NCBI RefSeq assembly: GCF_030547685.1
Contig: NZ_JAUOQM010000048.1
Span: forward strand, 62,001 to 126,000
Reading direction: 5' to 3'
DNA from: Gilvimarinus sp. 2_MG-2023
GTDB lineage: Bacteria; Pseudomonadota; Gammaproteobacteria; Pseudomonadales; Cellvibrionaceae
Length of the DNA stretch: 64,000 nucleotides
The notes under the pieces are model-generated. The model did not search any database. It had not been told where the DNA came from and saw only the letters and a list, made by a program, of their open reading frames with translations. How positions within the stretch are numbered: the stretch's first letter is position 1; every line of letters starts with the position of its first letter. Made by a program: the position numbers and the translations under genes. This document shows positions 34,103-43,029 of this stretch, piece by piece.

Positions 34103-34762
34103 TTGTTCTTTATATTTGACTGGGATGGAACGCTCAGCGATTCCACTGCCACTATTGTGTTAGCAATGCAGCGCGCTGCCGAGGATATCGGCTGGCAGCG
34201 CCCAGAGGCCGAGGTTGTGCGCAATATCATCGGTTTGGGGCTGCCCGAGGCAATTGAGCGTATTTACCCCGGTATTAATACTGCAAGCTCCGCCGCGCTG
34301 CGCGATGCGTACCGTGAGCATTACACGTTGATCGATCAGGCCGACCCGGCTCAGCTCTATCCTAAAGTGCTCGATACCTTGCATCAATTGCGTCAACAGG
34401 GGCATATATTGGCCGTGGCAACGGGCAAGAGCCGGCGCGGCCTGGATAGGGTGCTTAAAGCTCTGGAGTTGGAAACCTTTTTTCATGCCAGTCGCTGCGC
34501 GGATGAGACTGCCTCGAAACCGGATCCATTGATGTTGGATCAATTAATGGCTGAAGTTGCCATGGGGCCAGAGGTATCGGTTATGATTGGCGATACCGAG
34601 TACGATATGGAGATGGGGCGACGGGCTGGTATGGATCGAATTGCTGTATCTTATGGGGCTCATATTCGCGATCGTTTGATCCCTTATGAGCCGGCCCTGT
34701 GTATGGATTGTTTTTCTCAGCTGCTCAGCTGGAAGCGCTTGGCCAACCCTCTTGAAAAATAA
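34103..34762 (+). CDS. HAD-family phosphatase (Gph/YjjG-like)
   Basis: 219 residues from a TTG start with GGAG ten bases upstream, 3 bp after rluC. All HAD motifs are present: motif I FDWDGTLSDS, motif II AVATGKSRRGLDRVL, motif III lysine in ASKPDPLML and motif IV MIGDTEYDMEMGRRAG. The helical cap fits the phosphoglycolate phosphatase-like class. The same rluC-HAD pair occurs in Pseudomonas, but the substrate is not established. It converges on yceF with a 26-bp gap. Confidence 0.87.
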   Translation: MFFIFDWDGTLSDSTATIVLAMQRAAEDIGWQRPEAEVVRNIIGLGLPEAIERIYPGINTASSAALRDAYREHYTLIDQADPAQLYPKVLDTLHQLRQQGHILAVATGKSRRGLDRVLKALELETFFHASRCADETASKPDPLMLDQLMAEVAMGPEVSVMIGDTEYDMEMGRRAGMDRIAVSYGAHIRDRLIPYEPALCMDCFSQLLSWKRLANPLEK

Positions 34763-34788
34763 TTGTTACATGTAAGCTCGGTTGCCGG

Positions 34789-35385
34789 CTATTTTGATGG
34801 CTTGGGGCTCAGTGGGTCGATACCGGCCAGAGTTAATAGAGATGTTAGAGTGATCAGTGGCAGTCCGATTAAACCTGTTGGGTCTGCACCTTCCATTTGT
34901 TCAAACAGGGTTATTCCGAGTCCTTCACTTTTAAAGCTTCCGGCACAATCGTACGGCTTCTCTAATGTTAGGTAGGTGTCGAGCTGCTTTTCGGTTAATG
35001 ATTTAAATTTGACGCGGTAGGTGGCAAGCTTGCTGTACTCCTGTCCGGTTTTGCTGTCGTAGACACATACGCCTGTATGAAAATCAACCCATTCTCCTTG
35101 TGCTGCTTTGAGCTGCAGTAGTGCGTTTGTATGGGTGCCCGGCTTGCCCATTGCTTGGCCGTTTAGGCAGGCCACTTGGTCGGAGCCTATAATTAAGCTG
35201 TCAGGGTGGGTGCCCGCCAGTGCACAGGCTTTGTCACAGGCGAGGCGCTGGGCCAGTGCCGCAGGTGTCTCTGTGCTTCGGGCTGTTTCGTCAACTTCGG
35301 GCGACAGGGCTTGAAAGGGCAAGCCCAGGCGCTTTAAGAGTTGGGCGCGGTAGGGAGAGCTGGAGGCGAGTATAATGGAGCGCAT
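34789..35385 (-). CDS. yceF: Maf-family nucleotide pyrophosphatase (YceF type)
   Basis: 198 residues. YceF hydrolyses 7-methyl-GTP and probably clears modified nucleotides. The Maf signatures are IILASSSPYRAQLLKRLG at the N-terminus, the catalytic Asp region IIGSDQVACLNGQAMGKP and the YDCAGSFKSEGLG loop. It is convergent with the HAD gene and divergent from yceD; the yceF-yceD-rpmF-plsX neighbourhood is conserved in gammaproteobacteria. Confidence 0.92.
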   Translation of the reverse strand: MRSIILASSSPYRAQLLKRLGLPFQALSPEVDETARSTETPAALAQRLACDKACALAGTHPDSLIIGSDQVACLNGQAMGKPGTHTNALLQLKAAQGEWVDFHTGVCVYDSKTGQEYSKLATYRVKFKSLTEKQLDTYLTLEKPYDCAGSFKSEGLGITLFEQMEGADPTGLIGLPLITLTSLLTLAGIDPLSPKPSK

Positions 35386-35525
35386 TGGTTTAGTAGTCTC
35401 TGTAAGCAGGGCCGGTTATTGTAACAAATCATGCTTTTTTTCTGTGTTTTGCCTTTGTCACTGAGCAAAGGCACTGGAATGTGGCAAAAACCGGGTTAAA
35501 TTTAAGAATTTAGGGCGATTTCCCT

Positions 35526-35554
35526 TTGACAGACTGGGGTTGTATCCCTATTAT
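35526..35554 (+). promoter_or_regulatory. Strong sigma-70 promoter of yceD-rpmF-plsX
   Basis: A perfect TTGACA, an exact 17-bp spacer and TATTAT (5/6). The predicted start at about 35560-35563 is only 1-4 bases from the yceD ATG, implying a leaderless or nearly leaderless mRNA. Confidence 0.8.
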
Positions 35555-35563
35555 TGCGCGCTT

Positions 35564-36106
35564 ATGTCTCAAGCAACTACGAGTAAGTCATTGCCGCGGC
35601 GGGGAGATCCTCGCAAGTACGCCCAGCAGGGTGTAGAGCTGACCGGTTATTTGGCGCTTGACTCACTGCCGCGTTTAAGAGCTGCGGTGGTTGATGGCGA
35701 GGGTAAAATCCATGCTCGCTTGTCTTTCGGTATTAGTGACGAAGGTAAGCGGGTTCTCGATGGGCGAATTGAGGGCTGTGTCAATTTAATTTGCCAGCGC
35801 TGTTTGGAGCCTGTGGAGCACGAGATAAGCAGCACAATCTATGTAGGTATTGTGTGGAGCGAGGATCAGGCGAAAGCGTTACCGCGTTCGATTGACCCTT
35901 GGATAGTAGGCGAAGGCCAGGCCGACTTTTACGATATTGTCGAAGAAGAAGTGCTGTTGGATTTGCCGCAGGTAGCCTATCACGCAGAACAGTGTGTCCC
36001 CCGGGAACGCTTTTCTAGTGAGTCTGCCGAAGAGGTCGGGGCTAAAGGGCCCAGGCAAAACCCGTTTCAAGTTCTGGAGCAACTTAAAGGAACGCCGAAA
36101 AAGTAG
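35564..36106 (+). CDS. yceD: YceD (DUF177) ribosome-assembly protein
   Basis: 180 residues from the ATG at 35564. YceD/DUF177 is linked to 23S rRNA accumulation and large-subunit assembly and is conserved upstream of rpmF. The two-cysteine signature is present (CVNLICQRCLEPVEH), along with the acidic middle region and the C-terminal RQNPFQVLEQLK motif. A TTG at 35540 would add eight residues but lies inside the promoter. No ribosome site precedes the ATG. Confidence 0.9.
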   Translation: MSQATTSKSLPRRGDPRKYAQQGVELTGYLALDSLPRLRAAVVDGEGKIHARLSFGISDEGKRVLDGRIEGCVNLICQRCLEPVEHEISSTIYVGIVWSEDQAKALPRSIDPWIVGEGQADFYDIVEEEVLLDLPQVAYHAEQCVPRERFSSESAEEVGAKGPRQNPFQVLEQLKGTPKK

Positions 36107-36159
36107 TTTAACTACCCGAGGCGCCCCAGCTTCAGTTTTTTGTTATATAGGAGTTAATC

Positions 36160-36342
36160 ATGGCTGTACAAAAAAGTAAAAAGACCCGTTCCAAGCGTGG
36201 AATGCGTCGTTCTCACGATGCGTTGACCGGACAAACCTTGTCTGTTGATCCAACCAGTGGTGAGAAGCACCTGCGTCACCACGTAACGGCTGACGGTTTC
36301 TACCGTGGTCGCAAGGTTATCGAAACTGCATCAGACGAGTAA
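36160..36342 (+). CDS. rpmF: 50S ribosomal protein L32
   Basis: 60 residues, the usual size. The basic N-terminus [21 protein letters not shown] is the family signature; the rest ([17 protein letters not shown]) aligns throughout. No zinc-binding cysteines are present, so it is the C- form. A good ribosome site (AGGAG) precedes the ATG. It lies between yceD and plsX, the standard order. Confidence 0.97.
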   Translation: MAVQKSKKTRSKRGMRRSHDALTGQTLSVDPTSGEKHLRHHVTADGFYRGRKVIETASDE

Positions 36343-36371
36343 GCTTGTCTAGCCGATGAGTCGATTCAACC

Positions 36372-37376
36372 TTGGCTGAATCAATAAGATTGGCATTTGA
36401 TGCGATGAGCGGGGACTTCGGTCCCCGTATTACTATTCCTGCTGCACTCGCTTTCGCCGAGTCTGCCCCCAGTGCGCACTTGCAGTTATATGGCAATGTC
36501 AGCGCTCTCAACGAATTTCTGCCTGCCCAGCTACCTTCTAATATCTCATTGCATGACTGCAAAGGGGTTGTGGCGATGGATGCCGCCCCCAAAACTGCAC
36601 TGCGTACGGCTCAGGGCTCTTCCATGGCTGAGGCATTAGAGGCTGTGGCCAGTGGTCGGGCTGAGGCCTGTGTCAGTGCGGGCAATAGCGGTGCGCTGAT
36701 GTTACTTGCCCGTCGCCAGTTGGGCACCTTGGCCGATATTGAGTGGCCGGCCTTTTGTAAGGCGATGCCTGTCGAGCAAGGGTCAACTCTTATGCTCGAT
36801 CTGGGTGGTAACGTGCAGTGTGATGCTGATCAGTTGATTCAATTTGCACGTATGGGCAATGTGTTGGCGCGCGGTCAAAGTATTGGTCCGGGTAGCGTTA
36901 CACCGACCATAGCACTGTTAAATATCGGAACAGAGCCCGGCAAGGGTACCGCTGCGATTCGACAGGCAGCCCAGCAGTTGTCTGCGCTGAGTGAGCTGAA
37001 TTATGTTGGCTTTGTAGAGGCGAATGATATCTTTACCGGCAAGGTGGATGTCATTGTCTGTGATGGCTTTAGTGGCAATGTCGCACTGAAAGCCAGTGAG
37101 GGGGTGGCTCGCTTAATAACCCGACGCATCGAAAAAAGCTTTAGCCGGTGGCCCGGTAAGCTGGCCGGGTTGATGCTTTGGCCCATTTTGCGGCATTGGC
37201 GTCGCGAACTGAATCCAGATGCGTATAATGGCGCGATTCTGGCGGGTCTTAAGGGAACCGTTATAAAAAGCCATGGCGGAGCGCAAGTACAGGCAACCCT
37301 CAACGCGTTAAATTTAGCTTTACAGCAAGCAGGCTTAGATATTCCCAACAAAATTAGCCGCGCCTTAGATTGTTAG
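36372..37376 (+). CDS. plsX: Phosphate acyltransferase PlsX
   Basis: 334 residues from a TTG codon. PlsX makes acyl-phosphate from acyl-ACP for phospholipid synthesis. Markers are the N-terminal LAFDAMSGDFGPRITIPAAL, the SAGNSGALMLLA loop and VDVIVCDGFSGNVALK. The TTG start aligns with the E. coli N-terminus; no strong ribosome site is seen. fabH, which in E. coli lies between plsX and fabD, is absent here, as in Pseudomonas. Confidence 0.95.
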   Translation: MAESIRLAFDAMSGDFGPRITIPAALAFAESAPSAHLQLYGNVSALNEFLPAQLPSNISLHDCKGVVAMDAAPKTALRTAQGSSMAEALEAVASGRAEACVSAGNSGALMLLARRQLGTLADIEWPAFCKAMPVEQGSTLMLDLGGNVQCDADQLIQFARMGNVLARGQSIGPGSVTPTIALLNIGTEPGKGTAAIRQAAQQLSALSELNYVGFVEANDIFTGKVDVIVCDGFSGNVALKASEGVARLITRRIEKSFSRWPGKLAGLMLWPILRHWRRELNPDAYNGAILAGLKGTVIKSHGGAQVQATLNALNLALQQAGLDIPNKISRALDC

Positions 37377-37474
37377 TAGCTGTCGTTTTAACAATCAGGG
37401 GGCATGGCCAGGATTAACCATCATTTACCTGGCTGATTAATACATTTTTTTGCAGATAAACAAAAGAGAAAATT

Positions 37475-38416
37475 ATGACCATTGCAAATCTGGCCTTTGT
37501 TTTCCCCGGTCAGGGCTCACAAAAAATTGGTATGTTGAGTGAGCTCGCCGCCGAGTACCCATTGGTATCAGAAACTTTCGCCGAAGCCAGCGAGGTTCTC
37601 GGTTATGACTTGTGGGACCGTGTGCAAAACGGCACGCAAGATGAGATCAATATGACTGAGTGCACGCAGCCGCTCTTGTTAACAGCCAGTGTGGCCTGTT
37701 GGCGTGTGTGGTGCGAGCGCGGCGGTGCCCAGCCTGCCTTTATGGCAGGCCACAGCCTCGGTGAGTGGTCTGCACTGGTCTGTGCTGGTGTGGTCGCATT
37801 TGCTGACGCGGTTAATCTGGTCCGTCAGCGCGGTAAGTTTATGCAAGAAGCTGTACCTGCAGGCCGGGGGGCTATGGCTGCCATTATTGGTTTGGATGAC
37901 GACGCTATTGTTAAGGCGTGCAGTGAGGCGGCCCAGGGCGATGTTGTTTGTCCGGTAAACTTCAACTCCCCAGGGCAGGTGGTTATCGCAGGTACCGCTG
38001 ATGCCGTGCAGCGCGCCATGGAGTTGTGCAAAGAGGCGGGGGCTAAGCGCGCACTGCCGTTGCCAGTGAGTGCGCCGTTTCACACCAGTCTAATGCGGCC
38101 GGCGGCGGATCGACTGGCTGAGTTGGTTGAGGCGACAGAGTTCAGTGCCCCCAATGTGCCAGTTGTGCATAACGTCAACGCGAAAACCGAGTCGGATCCG
38201 GCGCGCATAAAAGCGCTTATGATTGAGCAAATCTATGCGCCAGTGCTGTGGGTGGATTGCGTCAATGTCATGGTGGATGCGGGTGTAACTCAAGCGCTAG
38301 AGTGTGGGCCGGGTAAAGTGTTGTCGGGTTTGGCCAAACGTATTAACCGCTCTTTGGCGGCGGCCGGCTTGGAGTCACCTAAAGATATTGACGAAGCGTT
38401 GTCGACAATAGAATAA
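37475..38416 (+). CDS. fabD: Malonyl-CoA:ACP transacylase
   Basis: 313 residues. FabD loads malonate onto ACP for fatty-acid synthesis. The nucleophile elbow GHSLGEWSAL holds the catalytic serine; the catalytic histidine is in PVSAPFHTSLM. The N-terminal FVFPGQGSQKIGML motif is standard. It is the first of the fabD-fabG-acpP-fabF series, 20 bp before fabG. Confidence 0.97.
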   Translation: MTIANLAFVFPGQGSQKIGMLSELAAEYPLVSETFAEASEVLGYDLWDRVQNGTQDEINMTECTQPLLLTASVACWRVWCERGGAQPAFMAGHSLGEWSALVCAGVVAFADAVNLVRQRGKFMQEAVPAGRGAMAAIIGLDDDAIVKACSEAAQGDVVCPVNFNSPGQVVIAGTADAVQRAMELCKEAGAKRALPLPVSAPFHTSLMRPAADRLAELVEATEFSAPNVPVVHNVNAKTESDPARIKALMIEQIYAPVLWVDCVNVMVDAGVTQALECGPGKVLSGLAKRINRSLAAAGLESPKDIDEALSTIE

Positions 38417-38436
38417 GTTTTACAAGAGATAACATT

Positions 38437-39180
38437 ATGAGTTTAGAAAATAAAGTAGCTTTGGTTACTGGTGCTAGTCGTGGTATCGGCGCTGCAATCG
38501 CCGATCATTTAGGTAAAGAGGGGGCGATTGTTATTGGTACAGCCACTTCTGAAAAAGGGGCTGAGGCCATCTCTGCAACACTAAAAGCGGCGGGCCATCA
38601 AGGCTGTGGTATGGTGCTTAATGTGACCGATGCCGATTCAGTGCAAAACTTGCTCTCAGCAGTGAATGAGCAGTATGGTGCGCCTGTAATACTGGTGAAT
38701 AATGCTGGTATCACCAAAGACAACTTATTGATGCGCATGACGGATGAGCAATGGTTCGATGTGATTAATACAAATTTAAGTGCCATTTATCGTCTCAGTA
38801 AGGCCGTGTTGCGCGGTATGATGAAAAATCGCTGGGGCCGCATCGTCAATGTCGGTTCGGTAGTCGGTTCTATGGGCAATGCTGGTCAATCGAACTACGC
38901 TGCCACCAAGGCTGCTGTGGCAGGATTTGCACGCTCACTGGCCGCTGAGGTAGGTTCACGTGGTATTACGGTTAATACGGTTGCACCTGGCTTTATTGAT
39001 ACTGATATGACTAAGGTGTTGCCGGAAGAACAAAAAGCCGACCTGTTAACAAGAATTCCATTGGGGCGCTTGGGTAAACCCGAAGAGATCGCCGCTGTGG
39101 TAGGATTTTTAGCATCTGACGCAGGTGGCTATGTATCTGGTGAGACAATCCAGGTAAATGGCGGCATGTATATGTGTTAG
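38437..39180 (+). CDS. fabG: 3-oxoacyl-ACP reductase
   Basis: 247 residues, a classic SDR enzyme that reduces 3-ketoacyl-ACP with NADPH. It has the TGASRGIG cofactor loop, NNAG, catalytic Ser in VGSVVGSMGN and YAATK active-site Tyr/Lys, with a C-terminal SGETIQVNGGMYM. It lies between fabD and acpP in the expected order. Confidence 0.97.
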   Translation: MSLENKVALVTGASRGIGAAIADHLGKEGAIVIGTATSEKGAEAISATLKAAGHQGCGMVLNVTDADSVQNLLSAVNEQYGAPVILVNNAGITKDNLLMRMTDEQWFDVINTNLSAIYRLSKAVLRGMMKNRWGRIVNVGSVVGSMGNAGQSNYAATKAAVAGFARSLAAEVGSRGITVNTVAPGFIDTDMTKVLPEEQKADLLTRIPLGRLGKPEEIAAVVGFLASDAGGYVSGETIQVNGGMYMC

Positions 39181-39219
39181 TGAGATTTGTAACTCATTGA
39201 TATTATTGGAATAAATAAT

Positions 39220-39244
39220 AAAGGGTAAAGTTTTTTTACCCTTT
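39220..39244 (+). terminator. Hairpin between fabG and acpP
   Basis: A 10-bp stem AAAGGGTAAA / TTTACCCTTT with a short T-rich loop. The T run after it is short, so it probably acts as a partial terminator or processing site separating highly expressed acpP from fabG. Confidence 0.5.
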
Positions 39245-39370
39245 GCGTTACAACCAGGCGAAATAGATGTAAAATGCGCGTCGATTTCGCCGTAGATAAT
39301 ATGGAACCGCCACAGTGGTTCTGAATGTGACGGTTTCGTCGATACTACCTATTAGGAGTTGAATTAGATC

Positions 39371-39607
39371 ATGAGCAGCATTGAAGAACGCGTAAAAAAA
39401 ATCGTTGCTGAGCAACTGGGCGTTAAAGAAGATGAAGTGAAAGCCGAGGCTTCTTTCGTTGAAGATTTAGGCGCGGACTCACTGGACACAGTAGAGCTTG
39501 TAATGGCTTTGGAAGAAGAGTTCGAAACAGAGATTCCGGATGAAGAAGCCGAGAAGATCACCACTGTTCAGCTGGCCATCGATTATATCAATGCCAACCT
39601 GGCGTAA
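39371..39607 (+). CDS. acpP: Acyl carrier protein
   Basis: 78 residues, strongly acidic. The phosphopantetheine serine is in [18 protein letters not shown], identical in pattern to other AcpP. It has a strong ribosome site (AGGAG) and its own terminator, consistent with high separate expression. It lies between fabG and fabF. Confidence 0.98.
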   Translation: MSSIEERVKKIVAEQLGVKEDEVKAEASFVEDLGADSLDTVELVMALEEEFETEIPDEEAEKITTVQLAIDYINANLA

Positions 39608-39638
39608 TCTGCGAATTTCTTGATTCCAGATTTGTACG

Positions 39639-39672
39639 AAAGCCGTATTATTGCAAAATAGTACGGCTTTTT
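39639..39672 (+). terminator. Terminator after acpP
   Basis: Stem AAAGCCGTA / TACGGCTTT extended by two weaker pairs, then TTTTCTTTT. Placed 31 bp after the acpP stop. Confidence 0.85.
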
Positions 39673-39745
39673 CTTTTCATCGTTGTTCACTTTTACAATA
39701 AAGTGACGGCGTGGGTTAATTACCTGTGCATGGAGAATGTGTTTC

Positions 39746-40987
39746 GTGTCGCGCAAAAGAGTTGTCATTACTGGCCTAGGCATGGTGAGCCCACTGGGTA
39801 ACACCGTAAACGATACTTGGTCTGGTATTTTAAATGGTAAGAGTGGCGTTGCTCCCATCACCACTTTTGATGCTTCGGCATTTGCCACACAGTTTTCCGC
39901 CTCAGTGAAAGACTTCTCTGTTGAAGGCTACTTTCCAACCAAAGACGCCCGCAAAATGGATCCTTTTATCCAGTATGGGATGGTGGCAGGTATTCAGGCG
40001 ATGCGTGACAGCGGCTTGGAGGTCAGCGAGAGTAACAGTGCTCGCATGGGCGTTTCCATTGGCTCTGGCATTGGCGGTATAGGTACCATTGAAAATGGCA
40101 CCTTGGTCGTAGAGCATAAAGGTCCGCGCCGGATGTCGCCATTTTTTGTACCCGGCGCCATTATTAACATGATTGCCGGCAACCTCTCTATTCTTTACGG
40201 TCTGCGCGGCCCGAATCTAGCAGTCACTACAGCTTGCACTACGGGTACTCATAGTATCGGTTTGGCGGCACGTTCTATTATGTATGGCGATGCCGATGTG
40301 ATGCTGGCAGGCGGTGCCGAAATGGCAACAACTCCGGTCGGTTTGGGTGGTTTTGCGGCGGCTCGTGCATTGTCTAATCGCAACGATGATCCCCAGGCGG
40401 CCAGCCGTCCTTGGGATAAAGACCGCGATGGTTTTGTGTTGGGCGATGGTGCTGGTGTGCTAGTGCTTGAAGAATACGAACACGCTAAGGCTCGTGGCGC
40501 AAAAATGTACGCCGAACTGGTCGGTTTTGGCATGAGTGGCGATGCTTACCACATGACATCGCCACCAGCTGATGGTGCGGGTGCGGCTCTGTCGATGCAA
40601 AACGCCATCAACGACGCTGGTATTGAACTTGCGAGCATCAATTATATTAATGCTCACGGCACTTCTACGCCAGCGGGTGATAAGGCCGAGTGTCAGGCGG
40701 TTAAAACGGTTATGCAGTCGGCTATAGATCAGGTTGCGGTTAGTTCAACCAAATCAATGATCGGTCACTTGTTGGGCGCTGCTGGTGCCGTTGAAGCTAT
40801 CTTTAGTGTGTTAGCTATTCGGGATCAGGTAGCACCGCCGACCATCAATCTAGATAACCCAGATGAAGGTTGCGATATCAATCTCGTGCCACACACCGCG
40901 CAAGAACGAGAAATCCAAGCGGTGCTGAGTAACTCATTTGGCTTTGGCGGAACCAACGGGTCGTTGATCTTCTCCAAGGTTCAATAA
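39746..40987 (+). CDS. fabF: 3-oxoacyl-ACP synthase II
   Basis: 413 residues. I chose the GTG at 39746 because GGAG sits ten bases upstream and the protein then begins [17 protein letters not shown] as in Pseudomonas; the ATG at 39737 leaves almost no spacing. The Cys-His-His catalytic set is visible: [18 protein letters not shown] and [12 protein letters not shown]. FabF elongates acyl chains with malonyl-ACP. It is 22 bp before pabC. Confidence 0.97.
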   Translation: MSRKRVVITGLGMVSPLGNTVNDTWSGILNGKSGVAPITTFDASAFATQFSASVKDFSVEGYFPTKDARKMDPFIQYGMVAGIQAMRDSGLEVSESNSARMGVSIGSGIGGIGTIENGTLVVEHKGPRRMSPFFVPGAIINMIAGNLSILYGLRGPNLAVTTACTTGTHSIGLAARSIMYGDADVMLAGGAEMATTPVGLGGFAAARALSNRNDDPQAASRPWDKDRDGFVLGDGAGVLVLEEYEHAKARGAKMYAELVGFGMSGDAYHMTSPPADGAGAALSMQNAINDAGIELASINYINAHGTSTPAGDKAECQAVKTVMQSAIDQVAVSSTKSMIGHLLGAAGAVEAIFSVLAIRDQVAPPTINLDNPDEGCDINLVPHTAQEREIQAVLSNSFGFGGTNGSLIFSKVQ

Positions 40988-41009
40988 TTCCACAGGGTAG
41001 GCTTTTGCA

Positions 41010-41885
41010 GTGACCGCGAATCAAGCTCCAGTAGTTTGGGTGGATGGGGTACGTGATAAGCGCCTATCGCCCCTCAATCGCGGTCTAGCTTACGGCGATG
41101 GTTTGTTTGAAACCTGCCGCCTTGAGAGTGGTTGTATTGCGCTTTGGCCCTGGCATAGAGCGCGTATGATCGATGGCTTAGCCCGTCTGGGTATTGAGCT
41201 GTCTGGTTCAACGTTAGAGTCACTTGTCCAAAGTGCCCTAGACGATACGTCAGGCTCGGGGATTCTAAAGGTTATTGTTACACGCCAAGACGGCGGGCGA
41301 GGCTATCGAGCATCGGGAATCTGCGGCGCTTGCACCGTTATCATTCATTACCCTGCATCTATCCCGCCGCCCTCAAGCTATCGTGTTCGACTCTGCCATA
41401 CACCGATTGCACAGAACCCCGCCACGGCGGGGTTGAAACATTTGTGCCGACTGGAAAACGTTATCGCGCGCTCTGAGTGGTCTGACGATACTATTCATGA
41501 AGGCCTGCTGTTGACTCAGGCCGGTGAGGTTGTTGAGGCGACTGCGCACAATATTTTTATCGCTCATAGCAATGTGTTAATAACACCAGATTTAAGCGAG
41601 TCTGGCGTCTGTGGTGTTATGCGACAGGTGATATTAAACGAAGTGGCGCCGAAGATAGGTATACCGACTAGAGTGGCCCCGCTCACGCAGGCAGAAATGA
41701 TCTGTGCCAGTGAAATATTCTTATGTAACAGTAATGTGGGAATTGTACCTGTGGTGGATGTGCTTAATTCAGAGGGTGGCTCTTTGCAGCAATATGTTTC
41801 GGGCCCTGTTGTACAAAATTTGCAAGCTGCTCTGGAGCAGTTTCTGGCGAGCCAGCAATTACTGTCACCCATGCGGAGGTGCTAA
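41010..41885 (+). CDS. pabC: Aminodeoxychorismate lyase
   Basis: 291 residues from a GTG start. PabC releases 4-aminobenzoate and pyruvate from aminodeoxychorismate for folate synthesis; it is a fold-type IV PLP enzyme. The PLP lysine is in GLKHLCRLENVIA, with the RGLAYGDGLFETCR N-terminus and EVVEATAHNIFIA phosphate-binding region. It lies between fabF and mltG, the standard gammaproteobacterial order. Confidence 0.93.
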   Translation: MTANQAPVVWVDGVRDKRLSPLNRGLAYGDGLFETCRLESGCIALWPWHRARMIDGLARLGIELSGSTLESLVQSALDDTSGSGILKVIVTRQDGGRGYRASGICGACTVIIHYPASIPPPSSYRVRLCHTPIAQNPATAGLKHLCRLENVIARSEWSDDTIHEGLLLTQAGEVVEATAHNIFIAHSNVLITPDLSESGVCGVMRQVILNEVAPKIGIPTRVAPLTQAEMICASEIFLCNSNVGIVPVVDVLNSEGGSLQQYVSGPVVQNLQAALEQFLASQQLLSPMRRC

Positions 41886-42947
41886 GTGGGGCGGGTGGCG
41901 CTTGGTGTTATACGTAAACTTATTTTGTTGGCTATTTTGGCGGCAGCCGCTGCTAGCTTTGGTGCCTATCAATATTTCACCCAGTGGCTGTATGCGCCGC
42001 TGTCGTTGACGCCTGCTGGAATGGTATACGAGCTAAAACAAGGCAGCAGCTTAAGTCACGCTGTTACCGATTTAAGCCAGCAACAAGTATTAAAGCACCC
42101 TCGTATTTTATACTACTTTGCTCGAGCCACCGGTCAGGGGCAAGTAAAAGCTGGCGAGTATAAAATTGCCCACGGCACAACACCGGCTCAGTTACTAGTA
42201 TTGTTTCATCGCGGTGAAGTGGTTGAGCACAGTATTACCTTAATTGAAGGTTGGACCTTTGCTCAAGCGGTAGAGGCGTTATCACGAGCGCCTAAGTTAA
42301 CGTCCTTGCTGACTGGAAGGCCCGTTGAGACGCAGCTGTCTTTGCTGCAGCTACCCATCGATCATCCCGAAGGTTGGTTTTTCCCTGATACCTATTACTA
42401 CACTGCGGGCACTACCGATGTCGAAATTATGCAGCGTGCCTATAAAAAAATGCGTGCCACATTAGATGATCTGTGGTCGGCGCGAGAGCAAAGCTTACCT
42501 TATGACAGTCCGTATCAGGCACTGATTATGGCCTCGATCGTCGAGCGCGAAACCGGAGCGTCCTGGGAGAGGCAAAAAATAGCGGGTGTGTTTGTGCGCA
42601 GGCTGAGGCAGGGAATGCGCTTACAGACAGACCCAACCGTTATTTATGGGATGGGAGCAATGTATAAAGGGCGCATAGGGCGAGCTGATTTAAGGCGGCC
42701 AACACCCTACAACACCTACACCATTAATGGTTTGCCGCCCACTCCGATTGCAATGCCAGGTCAAGAGTCGATATACGCCAGTTTGCACCCGGAGCAGGGG
42801 ACTGAGGTTTATTTTGTGGCCCGTGGTGATGGTACGCACAGCTTTTCAACGACCTTGGCAGAACATAATGACGCTGTTCGGCGCTATCAACTACAGCGAG
42901 CAGACGATTATCGATCGACCCCTCCTGTGCCGGAGTCGGCGCAGTAG
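41886..42947 (+). CDS. mltG: Endolytic murein transglycosylase MltG
   Basis: 353 residues from a GTG directly after the pabC stop, with GGAGGT upstream. One N-terminal membrane helix anchors a periplasmic LysM-like subdomain and a YceG-type catalytic domain with Glu in ASIVERETG, the QTDPTVIYGMG motif and YNTYTINGLPPTPIAMPG. MltG cuts nascent glycan strands and sets their length. In many relatives tmk and holB follow; here glnS comes next. Confidence 0.95.
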   Translation: MGRVALGVIRKLILLAILAAAAASFGAYQYFTQWLYAPLSLTPAGMVYELKQGSSLSHAVTDLSQQQVLKHPRILYYFARATGQGQVKAGEYKIAHGTTPAQLLVLFHRGEVVEHSITLIEGWTFAQAVEALSRAPKLTSLLTGRPVETQLSLLQLPIDHPEGWFFPDTYYYTAGTTDVEIMQRAYKKMRATLDDLWSAREQSLPYDSPYQALIMASIVERETGASWERQKIAGVFVRRLRQGMRLQTDPTVIYGMGAMYKGRIGRADLRRPTPYNTYTINGLPPTPIAMPGQESIYASLHPEQGTEVYFVARGDGTHSFSTTLAEHNDAVRRYQLQRADDYRSTPPVPESAQ

Positions 42948-43029
42948 GAAAACAACTCCCTAGGTTATACAATAGTGAGCTTTTCTGGTGCCATTATGGC
43001 GCCGCCATTGAATCTGGATTGAGAGCAGT

